Below, in pieces: positions 32,994 to 42,086 of a DNA stretch of 64,000 nt. Origin of the DNA: Dendrolimus kikuchii (taxonomy: Eukaryota; Arthropoda; Insecta; Lepidoptera; Lasiocampidae); assembly GCA_019925095.2 (NCBI GenBank), contig CM034410.1:15978436-16042435 (forward strand). The letters are read 5' to 3'. Position 1 is the stretch's first letter, and each line of letters starts with the position of its first letter. The position numbers and the translations under genes are program-made. The notes below the pieces were generated by a model. The model saw only the letters and a list, made by a program, of their open reading frames with translations. It made no database searches and was not told the origin of the DNA.

Positions 32994-33182
32994 TCTTATA
33001 AAGAGGTAAAAATTTGTGAATCTGTGACGTAGGGAGTAATCTCTGGATCTACTAAACCGTTTTTAAAAATTCTTTTACTGTTCGAAAGCTATATCAACAG
33101 GGAGTGTCATAGGCTATATAACATGACGTTGTATACCACGGGAGCGGGATAGAGCGCGGGTGAAACCGCGCCGGGCCGCTAG
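32994..33182 (+). mobile_element. Non-autonomous Helitron, complete
   Basis: 189 bp: TCTTATAAAGAGG start after A, end GCGCCGGGCCGCTAG before T. A GC-rich stem (ACCACGGGAGCGGGAT...) precedes the end. The same subfamily is inverted at 56977-57130 and 47495-48124. Confidence 0.7.
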
Positions 33183-33760
33183 TATTATATATATAATCCT
33201 TCTTGGCGTATCCGTCAACAGCGAACCTTGACAAGTCCGGCTAATAAAATGAGTCCTATGTTCATTCCTTCTTTTGTTTCTTCTTTATATATGTTTCCAA
33301 TAAGATAGTTGTTCAATTTTACTAATGCTAAGAGACAAGAGTTGTGGGTCTAATAGTCGTTCCATTATAAAAATGAGAAGCCCAGCAGTGGGGCGTTTAT
33401 GGGCTGTTATTATATATTTATTATAATACATATTAAAGAATGGGTATTGTCTTACAAATTAGTAGATAACATTAGGGGAAGATGGGGCAGCTTCGAACGC
33501 GGAGCAAATGCTATTGATATTGTTTAATTAATCATACCACAATGATATTAATTTTCTATTTTTTTCCCATATATCAATTAAAATAAATATCAAGATAATT
33601 TATGGGTGTCCTGAATGCTATGCTATATCTACGCCTTTATGTATGGATGTAACTTATATACTATCTGAAGGTTCCCCTTGAGAGATGTATCTTCATATAG
33701 TCCAAACTTAAAAAAAAAAAATGTTACATGTTGCATTTTACCAAATTATTTTAATTATAT
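33183..33760. other. Unassigned DNA with LINE-end scrap
   Basis: GAAGCCCAGCAGTGGGGCG (33379) resembles the last codons of RTE-like LINEs. Otherwise nothing recognised. Confidence 0.35.
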
Positions 33761-34293
33761 TGTTATAACCTAGGCGCCGACAAAGACAAATTCCACGTAC
33801 GAATCTGTAGAAGCACATTTTATTATCTGTCGGCATTTTAACTAATTGTAATCCTTTTATGATCGTCTTCTTTTGTTCACTTATTTATTGGCATACGTTT
33901 CTAATTATTGTGGAGAATAGCCTATTGTCCTATTGTACTCGCTCATTAGTATCATTAGCCAGGTGTTGCGGATTACGACTTCAAGCTAATTCTAGGAAAC
34001 TGTGTCGATCTTGTCGGGCAAGCACATTTTGCATTTGTGAAGTATAGAACGACGGCCTGATGGAGAGAGGAGGCAGTCAGCTATGATTGCGATACCTGCG
34101 TGACGTATGTACATTCGGGAATCTAATAGAGACGGACTTTGCGCGTTTTATTGAATTACGATCTTCTGCATTACGTTTGGATTAATGGTGTTCGGTTATA
34201 TTTGTACCTGTGTTATACGTGTTTGTATAGTTCTAATAAACTCTATAGTAATTCTAACTGCATTTTAATTCGAGTTCCACTAAACTCGTAACA
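33761..34293 (+). mobile_element. Solo LTR, copy 1
   Basis: 533 bp from TGTTATAAC to CGTAACA, flanked by a 4-bp duplication ATAT. Contains 'TTGTGAAGTATAGAACGACG' (TATA region) and AATAAACTC (poly(A) signal). No internal retroviral-type genes adjoin. A 4-bp duplication fits Ty3/gypsy-like integration. Confidence 0.85.
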
Positions 34294-35013
34294 ATATTTA
34301 CAAAGCAAAATCATTTAGTTATCCAATAAAATTAAATAAAATGTGATATGTCTATTAAGAGGAGTGGCGTCACTTAAGCCCCGAGATTCTAAATTTAATA
34401 AACACTACTTATCAGCGTACGACAACCAGTAGTCAGGGAATATTTCGCCTACACAGCCTAGTTAGTTCTAGTGTGATCAAGAAGAACGCTTCAACGAAAG
34501 GCAAACTAGAAAGCGAAAAGTAAAAACTGTGAAATCGCCCCAATTTCCCCTACTTATATGGAGTTTATGTCAAATGTTAACTAATAGCCAAAATTTGTGT
34601 ATAGTAAGATATAGGAACCCGACATTACAGAATAAGGGTCTAAACAGTGCAGTAGTTTTGTAGATAACATAAACCCACGCATCTTGAGGGAAGTGTTATT
34701 TTATACGTCATTTTTGTTTTAAAGCCTAGAATCACGCGATGGGGTGCTTCGGGGTAAAAAATAATTGCTTCATTCAAAAGAAAGCTATATTTTTTACTCT
34801 AATATTAGCTTGTGTAAAATTTATTTTTTGTTAACCGACTTCCAAATAGAGGAGGTTCTCATTTCTAATGTATATTTTTATGTGTGTATTATGGAGGGTA
34901 AAAGTAAGCAGAACCATCTCTGTATATGAAGAGGTGTCCAATTAAATTAGGGTGGCGCCACTTTAGCATCAGGGTGAATTTTAAAGAAAGCGCCAAAAGT
35001 TTTTTTTTTTTTA
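34294..35013. other. Unassigned, with family S and D scraps
   Basis: 34557-34612 matches the right half of the element at 10748. AACCGACTTCCAAATAGAGG (34834) is the family D end motif. No gene. Confidence 0.4.
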
Positions 35014-35572
35014 TAAATCGGCAGACAAACACACACATTGTATATCCCCAAATTAAGCAAGTTACGCTTGTGTTATGGGTAATATACAACGGACTACTCT
35101 GGGGCCGTTCCCAGACTCCCAGACCATAGTAAATAAGCTATCCGTGCAGGAACGGAGAAAGAATACAATTTCCTGCGGCCGGGCGGCCTGTCGTAAGAGG
35201 CGACTAAACAACCCACAGCCAGGTGGTAGGGCATTTGCCCGACTGGATGGCTACCACCCCTGGTTTAGAGCATGCCGCCATAACAACTTTGAGTTGTGAT
35301 CCGGCATTAGTGACCAGGTTCCAGTTTCCCTTAAGAGAGCAGCAGCACATTTGTAGCAACTTTGGTGTTGCAAATGTCCATAGGCGATAGTAGCCGCTTT
35401 CCATCAAGTGGGCCGTCTGCCTGTCTGCTGATCTCCTGCAATAAAAATAAAAAAATAGCGAAGAAAAGACGTTTTCCGAAATTTTCTATACAAGATATCG
35501 AACCCGGAGCCTCTGCGTTGCAGTGAGGTAGACCGGCAAAGGCTTAGCCCGCTCAACCACAGAGGCCGTCAA
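35014..35572 (-). mobile_element. SINE-C split by SINE-A
   Basis: SINE-C parts 35014-35137 and 35460-35572, with a B box still readable as GGTTCGAT on the minus strand. SINE-A entered at AGTAAATAAC of SINE-C with an AAATA(A)G-type duplication. Confidence 0.85.
35140..35452 (+). mobile_element. SINE-A nested in SINE-C
   Basis: Full length from ATCCGTGCAGG to CTGCAATAAAAATAAAAAA. Confidence 0.9.
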
Positions 35573-35984
35573 TAGAGTAATTCGTAGTAAGTAATCAATC
35601 CGTTATTAAAGTAGTATTATAGTGTTTTAGTTTCATAAAATTAAATATTACAAAATCACTATTCACGTTGGCACATAACAATTCTTTGAGGTTATATTTA
35701 GTCAATTACTTTGTACTACGTAAATAGTTGGCGTTGTAAAACAGTGCACTGTCACCAACTACTCTAGACGCCAAAGATATTACTTTATTAACTCGACATA
35801 CTTCGATTCGTCTACAACAGCTACATTCATACCATACCCTTTGTCTACATCAGCGCCATTGTGGACGATTTTTGAACTGTTATTTACAGCTTACAACTGG
35901 ACATTTCATCAACTGTTTTCCTATATGAGATGATTATCCTTACCTCCGCCTCCTCACTTCCATAGTATGTATGTTGATATATAA
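35573..35984. other. Unassigned, probable repeat
   Basis: No gene. CTTACAACTGGACATTTCATC and following bases look like a dispersed repeat but no second copy is present here. Confidence 0.3.
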
Positions 35985-36612
35985 GTCTATCATACGACCG
36001 GTCATGTTATACGGGTTGAATGTTGGGCCACTAAAGTGACAGACCACAAACGGCTCTACTCAACTGAGATGAGAATTTGCGATGGATTTGTGATGTCCCA
36101 AGAATGGATAAGGTGAGAAATGAGTGCATAAGGGGATCTTTGAAAGCTGCACCCGTGACTGAGAGATCGAGAGGAAGACGACTGAGGTGGTTTTTTTTTA
36201 TTATTATTAATATCTCTACAGACTCGAGTTCCGTACCCTTTTTTACTACTTAATTTCTATGAAAAATTTGAGACTCCATACACGCTTATTGTTTATTTTT
36301 GTTACTGTATGTGACATTATATGTAGCAATTTTTCTGTTTTGGTGTACCTTAAGAATAACTTATTATATTAATTTATTCTAATTTTAATACTAAACTTAT
36401 ACTAATGTAGAGTGTATCTGTTACATGCTGGTGCTGTGAGGAAGTGCATGTGCAGTGTTGGCCTTATATCTATACTTATATATATTCCTATCTAGTGCCA
36501 TGCGTTGACTGAGGTGGTATAGGCATGTTATGAGGAGGGATGAAACTCACGTGACAAAAAGAATGTTAAACTGCAAGATTGATGGATATAAATGTAAAGG
36601 TAGACGAAAAGA
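35985..36612 (+). mobile_element. LINE-Q 3' part split by SINE-L
   Basis: Left part 35985-36190 encodes, with frameshifts, MLYGVECWATKVTDHKRL-type RT C-terminus and MDKVRNECIRG. Right part 36507-36612 encodes LRWYRHVMRRDETHVTKRM and CKIDGYKCKGRRK. Same family as 53690-53905. Confidence 0.75.
36191..36506 (-). mobile_element. SINE-L, 5'-truncated
   Basis: 316 bp, T-rich start on plus strand, flanked by an 11-bp duplication GACTGAGGTGG (36180-36190, 36507-36517). Matches the 3' two-thirds of the 459-bp copy at 62021-62479. Confidence 0.85.
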
Positions 36613-36615
36613 GAT

Positions 36616-36712
36616 TTTTTTTATAGCAGGAGTTCAGCAGCCAGGCAGACGGCCCACTTGATGGTAAGCGGTTACCATCGCCTATGGACATTTGCAACAC
36701 CAAAGGTGCTGT
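36616..36712 (-). mobile_element. SINE-A, 3' piece
   Basis: Only the 3' third (T tract to CACCAAAGGTGCT) is present. Confidence 0.8.
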
Positions 36713-36886
36713 AATAACATGTGATCTGTGCAATGAAACGTCACTGTCATTAGAAGTGACTTACGGCCGACCCCCTCGCCCCTCTTAAAACGTATACGGA
36801 GACGCTAACACACTGGATAAAAGTTTTAAGATTAACAATAAAAATTATAAGAACATAACAAACTGTATAATATAAAAATAAATATA

Positions 36887-37301
36887 TACATACATACATA
36901 CATAACTTCACGCCAGTTCTCTTGCGGGGTAGGCACGAACAACAGAGCGCCATTTAGGCCCATTCTTACACACCTCACTTGCTTCTTTGACATTCATAAC
37001 TCTTGTCATGCACACTCGTCTGTTCTTAAGGCTCCTGACATCACCCTCCGCTTGTACACGATCAATTTGATCATGGAAGGTGTGTCGTGGCCTTCCACGA
37101 CTTCTGCATCCATCCACTTTTGCATTGTATATCTGTTTAGTCATTCTTTCATCATGCATTCTTTCCACATGCCCGAACCACCGGAGCATTCCTTTCCTTA
37201 CCTTCACCCCGACACTCTCTTTCAGACCAACTCTCTTTCTTATTTCGGTATTACGAACGCGGTCCGCGAGCGTCACTCCGCAGATTTTGCGCAGTGCTCG
37301 C
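36887..37301 (-). mobile_element. LINE-B 3' fragment
   Basis: 131-codon open frame MRALRKICGVTLADRVRNTE to AYPARELA. 10-bp duplication AATAAATATA (36877-36886, 37302-37311). Confidence 0.9.
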
Positions 37302-37361
37302 AATAAATATAATATTTAGTAAAGATAAAAAGTGTTTCAAATATAACATCACAATAATACT

Positions 37362-37582
37362 GGTGCTACAAATGCGCTGCTGCTCTCTTAAGGGAGACTG
37401 GAACCTGGTCACTAATGCCGGTACATAACTCGAGGTTGTTATGGCGACATACTTTAGACCAGGGGTGGTCGACATCCAGTCGGGCAAATGCCCTACCCCC
37501 TGGCTGTGGGTTGTTAAGTCGCCTCTTACGACAGGCCGTCCGGCCGCAGGAAATTGTATTCTTTCTCCGTTCCTGCACGGAT
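37362..37582 (-). mobile_element. SINE-A, 3' end missing
   Basis: From GGTGCTACAAATGCGCTG to CCTGCACGGAT. The poly(A) end and about 90 bp are absent, unlike a normal 5' truncation. Confidence 0.8.
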
Positions 37583-37772
37583 GAAGATATTATAATTATA
37601 TTGGAGTATAGTACGTCTTTTCGTCTATTGTTGATTAGGTTTACAAGAAAACTGAAAACCGCTACGCGTATATGAATGTAAGAATAAAACTTTGCTAGTA
37701 TTGATAATATGTCCTGTATTATTTCCAGGTCCATAACCAATATACATAATAATAATTAACACTAAATAATTA

Positions 37773-38036
37773 GTGTTAATAAGATATACAATGCAAAAGT
37801 GGATGGATGCAGAAGTCGTGAAAGGCCACGACACACCTTCCATGATCAAATTGATCGTGTACTAGCAGAAGGTGATGTCAGGAGCCTTAAGAACAGACGA
37901 GCTTGCAGGACAAGAGTTATGAATGTCAAAGAGGCAAGTGAGGTGTGTAAGAATAAGCCTAAATGGCACTCTGTTGTTCGTGCCTACCCCGCAAGGGAAC
38001 TGGCGTGAAGTTATGTATGTATGTATGTGTGTATGT
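37773..38036 (+). mobile_element. LINE-B 3' fragment
   Basis: Starts with a few extra bases (GTGTTAAT) then AGATATACAATGC; ends (TATG)n. 12-bp duplication ACTAAATAATTA (37761-37772, 38037-38048). Confidence 0.9.
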
Positions 38037-38070
38037 ACTAAATAATTATTGAAATAAGTATGTACCTATA

Positions 38071-38846
38071 CAGGGTGTTTCAGCAAACGGAACACCTGCT
38101 TGAAACCGTTATCGTATGCCGGGAATATATCTTAATTATAATTTTATTATTTAATAATAACAAAGATACAGGAAGAAATAATAATAATTTTGGTTGTGCT
38201 TCTCCTTAACATTGTACACTAAGAATGATTGAACTTTGCATAAAACACTTGGTAAGTTGCACCTTAAATGATCAAATTCATCGTGTACTAGCTGAAGGTG
38301 ATGTTAGGAGCCTTAAGAACAGACGAGCGTGCGTGACAAGAGCTATGAATGTCAAAGAAGCAAGTGAGGTGTGTAAGAATAAGCCTGAATGGCGCTCTGT
38401 TGTCCGTGCCTACCCCGCAAGGGAACTGACGTGAAGTTATGTATATATGTATGTACTTGGTAAGTTCGTTGCCCTTTAATAATGCTGCCAAACACACACA
38501 ACCGCGCATCCGACTTACCGATAGTCGGCGTTTTTATAAAGTTCAGCTGACAGTTTGTGACCTGAACGATCTGTAAACATTGTTAAGGGGATCCTATCAA
38601 AAGTAAGTCGCTGCTGAAGTTAGTTTTGATGCGTATTTTCAATACCGGATCAGTAAATTTGGAAAGAAAAAAATTACTGTACATGTTCCACCCGGTTTTA
38701 TGCGAAATCGTTGTGATAAGAAGTGAAAGTCTAAACGGTCATAACTCTAAAACTATTTATTTAAGAATTTTTCCTTTTTGTAACTGAAGGCTAGTGTTAT
38801 GCCCTTTCACCCATTTAAGTAGGTGTTTCGTTTGCTGAAACACCCG
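38071..38846. mobile_element. Family V element with 25-bp TIRs, LINE-B inside
   Basis: GGGTGTTTCAGCAAACG.AA at the left (38073) and its inverse CGTTTGCTGAAACACCC at the right end (38829-38845), one mismatch over 25 bp. About 580 bp without the nested LINE-B. No transposase frame. Confidence 0.75.
38259..38454 (+). mobile_element. LINE-B 3' fragment
   Basis: Shortest clean copy; 12-bp duplication ACTTGGTAAGTT (38247-38258, 38455-38466). Nested in family V. Confidence 0.9.
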
Positions 38847-38848
38847 AT

Positions 38849-39420
38849 ATAGATAGATAGATAACACTTTATTGCTCACCAAAATAAACAAATACAAAAA
38901 CAAAATGTATAATTACAATACTTCTTGGCAAAACAACAGGTGGCCTTATCGCTAAAAGCGATCTCTTCCAAGCATACATACATACATAACTTCACGCCAG
39001 TTCCCTTGCGGGGTAGGCACGAACAACAGAGCGCCATTTAGGCTTATTCTTACACACCTCACTTGCTTCTTTGACATTCATAACTCTTGTCATACACGCT
39101 CGTCTGTTCTTAAGGCTCCTGACATCACCTTCTGCTAGTACACGATCAATTTGATCATGGAAGGTGTGTCGTGGCCTTCCACGACTTCTGCATCCATCCA
39201 CTTTTGCATTGTATATCTGTTTATTCATTCTTTCATCATGCATTCTTTCCACATGCCCGAACCACCGGAGCGTTCCTATCCTTACCTTCACCCCGACACT
39301 CCACTCTTCCAGGCAACCTAGCTTAAAAGAAATTCTTAACTAATCTGGCGATGTAGATGAAGCAGAAAAAAAATAGGACTGTACAATTGAAATATACATA
39401 CTTACACTAATTTATACATT
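38849..39420 (-). mobile_element. LINE-P 3' end split by LINE-B
   Basis: Minus-strand copy with (TATC)n tail at 38850, AGCAATAAAGTG and AGCGATCTCTTCCA. LINE-B entered at CTCTTCCA(A/G)G. Confidence 0.7.
38973..39303 (-). mobile_element. LINE-B 3' fragment inside LINE-P
   Basis: 99-codon open frame to AYPARELA. 10-bp duplication CTCTTCCAAG / CTCTTCCAGG. Confidence 0.9.
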
Positions 39421-39434
39421 TAATACATATATAA

Positions 39435-39918
39435 TAGTACATTATGGTACTAGTGTGTAACATTGGTGATTACCGCCGAGGCGCCATTGAGACTCGAGCC
39501 ATAGGCGAGGGTCTTAAGAGAGCCGAGGACGGTAATCATCAATACACACGTGTATCATACGACGTTTTTCAACACACTTGTGAATAAAATAACAACAAAA
39601 ACTCATTTTATTTAGTAGATAAAAAAAGTTATATATGAGTGAAAGTTACGAGTTAAAATTATCTATTTAAATAAGAATTTGCATGAAATGAGCAAGCAAT
39701 AGGAACATTAATTTATTTGTTCTATAGAACACGATCTTTATTTTTTTGAATAAAAACTTTTTTAAGAACAAAGCAACTCAACCAATAAAATAAAAAATAA
39801 AAAAACTATAACTCACTAGTAAGTTATAATGTTTTTTACTCACAGTTTGATAATGGGTGTCATTCTGTGCCTAATTGCGGTGACCATAGAGCCACTTTAT
39901 GAGCAAGTGTGTTGAAAA
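39435..39918 (+). mobile_element. Family H element, copy 3
   Basis: 484 bp, nearly identical to 13984-14478 apart from a 24-bp deletion in the GTTTTATTTATTAAACACG region. Confidence 0.8.
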
Positions 39919-40157
39919 AGATATAATAGTAATATATATATTATAATACGAGTTTCAAAGAATTGTACGCCGAACTGGCAAAAACATGTGATCATTATAA
40001 AGTAATAACACCTATTTGTATAGCTATCATATTTTTATGCAATAAATAATTTGACTTCATTTGAAAAAAAGTATGTACGCCTTTCAAAAATGTTCTTCAC
40101 AAGAAGTTAGTTTGAACAAAAATTTGAATTTGACTCCGTTGCTACTTCAACAAGCGA
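39919..40157. other. Unassigned AT-rich DNA
   Basis: No supported gene. Confidence 0.4.
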
Positions 40158-40466
40158 TATCCGTGCAGGAACGGAGAAAGAATACAATTTCCTGCGGCCT
40201 GGCGGCCTGTCGTAGGAGGCGACTAAACAACCCACAGCCAGGTGGTAGGGTATTTGCTCGACTGGATGGCGACCACCCCTGGTCTAGAGTATGCCGCCAT
40301 AACAACCTTGAGTTGTGTTCCGGCATTAGTGACCAGGTTCCAGTCTCCTTTAAGAGAGCAGCAGCGCATTTGTAGCACCTTCGGTGTTACAAATGTCCAT
40401 AGGTGATGGTAACCGCTTTCCATGAAGTGGGCCGTCTGCCTGTCTGCTGAACTCTTCCAATAAAAA
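40158..40466 (+). mobile_element. SINE-A, full length
   Basis: ATCCGTGCAGG start to CTTCCAATAAAAATAAAAT tail. Confidence 0.9.
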
Positions 40467-40724
40467 TAAAATAAAAAGCGAAAATATTATAAACCGATTT
40501 TCAAATTTCTATATCACCACCTTAATACACTCGTAATACCAACGCCTGTTTGAGTTAGTGTTGGTATTACGAGTTCAACATTTACAAACATTACTTCAAA
40601 AACCTAAACATCATTTATCGGCACTTACTATTCATGACTGCTTACAATTTCTAACAAACTTTCCTGTGTGACCTATGCTCATATAAGTAATACTTAATTA
40701 AAAATCGCAATAAAATCGTTTAAA

Positions 40725-40970
40725 TAATAATAATAATAATCGGCAGACAAACACACACATTGTATATCCCCAAATTAAGCAAGTTACGCTTGTGTTATGG
40801 GTAATATACAACGGACTACTCTGGGGCCGATCCCAGACAGCCAGACCATAGTAAATAACGGAGAAAATACGTTTCCGAAATTTACTATACCAGGAATCGA
40901 ACCCGGAAGCTCTGCGTTGCAGTAAGGTACGCCGGCAAAGGTTTAGCCCGCTCAACCACAGAGGCTGTTA
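40725..40970 (-). mobile_element. SINE-C, full length
   Basis: (AAT)n tail at 40725-40740, body, B box GGTTCGATTCC on the minus strand and the GTGGTTGAGCGGGC head. Confidence 0.85.
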
Positions 40971-41004
40971 TAAAGTTAAAATATTATAATATTATCAATA
41001 ATTG

Positions 41005-41723
41005 TAGTGACCAGGTTCCAGTTTCCCTTAAGAGAGCAGCAGCGCATTTGTAGCACCTTCGTTGTTGCAAATGTCCATAGGCGATGGTAACCGCTTTCAG
41101 TCAAGTGGGCCGTCTGCCTGTCTGCTGAACTCCTGCAATAAAAAAAAAATAGTGACCAAGTTCCAGTCCCCTTTAAGAGAGCAGCAGCGAATTTGTAGCA
41201 CCTTCGGTGTTGCAAATGTCCATAGGCGATGGTAACCGCTTTCAGTCAAGTGGGCCGTCTGCCTGTCTGCTGAACTCCTGCAATAAAAAAAAATAGTGAC
41301 CAAGTTCCAGTCCCCTTTAAGAGAGCAGCAGCGCATTTGTAGCACCTTCGGTGTTGCAAATGTCCATAGGCGATGGTAACCGCTTTCAATCAAGTGGGCC
41401 GTCTGCCTGTCTGCTGAACTCCTGCAATAAAAAAAAAATAGTGACCAAGTTCCAGTCCCCTTTAAGAGAGCAGCAGCGCATTTGTAGCACCTTCGGTGTT
41501 GCAAATGTCCATAGGCAATGGTAACCGCTTTCAATCAAGTGGACCGTCTGCCTGTCTGCTGAACTCCTGCAATAAAAAAAAAATAGTGACCAAGTTCCAG
41601 TCCCCTTTAAGAGAGCAGCAGCGCATTTGTAGCAACTTCGGTGTTGCAAATGTACATAGGCGATGGTAACCGCTTTCCATCAGGAGTCCCGTCTGCCTGT
41701 CTGCTGAACGTATGCAATAAAAA
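41005..41723 (+). repeat. SINE-A-derived tandem array, 5 units of about 145 bp
   Basis: Units start at 41006, 41151, 41295, 41440 and 41585 (periods 145, 144, 145, 145). Each holds the 3' half of SINE-A from AGTGACCA(A/G)GTTCCAG through CTGCAATAAAAA, tail included. The last unit is the most diverged. Every unit brings an AATAAA on the plus strand, 120-800 bp upstream of the protease-homologue start. Confidence 0.95.
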
Positions 41724-41844
41724 AGTTGTCAATTAAGTAGATGTCTACCCACTCTACCCAATGTAAAACTTAAGGCTTGTAAAATTATCTATCTCTAAAT
41801 TATGAAAATTCTAGCCAAATATAAATTTCAATAAAGAACCTAAT
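41724..41844 (+). promoter_or_regulatory. Presumed promoter/5' UTR of protease homologue
   Basis: Only 121 bp separate the SINE array from the start codon. A TATAAAT lies at 41820, too close to the ATG to be the promoter TATA of a normal leader. An in-frame TAG at 41812-41814 shows that the frame cannot extend upstream, so ATG 41845 is the start unless a 5' exon exists. Confidence 0.35.
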
Positions 41845-42086
41845 ATGAAACTCAAAATTGTAATTCTTACAATTTGCATCTTCAATGTAAATGCTAAAGT
41901 TAAGAATGCAACAGTAAAACAAGTGGAAATGAAGAACAGTTATGAAGAATTTGGTGAACATGCAGTAGTTAGTGATAGTGAAGTGTTTCCTTATGTTGTT
42001 GCTTTACTGAGGAAGTCGCGTTACATTGGCGCTGGTGCACTGATTGATGAGAACTGGGTTGTTACTGATGCTGATAGCTTGTACCT
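41845..42086 (+). CDS. Protease homologue exon 1
   Basis: 242 bp: signal peptide, pro-region and first strand block through ADSLY plus two bases of Leu81. The donor is CT|GTAAGT. Confidence 0.85.

Noticed and set aside
41005..41723. Coding repeat protein on the minus strand (145 codons)
   Set aside because: The frame is the antisense of tandem SINE-A units and contains their T tracts.
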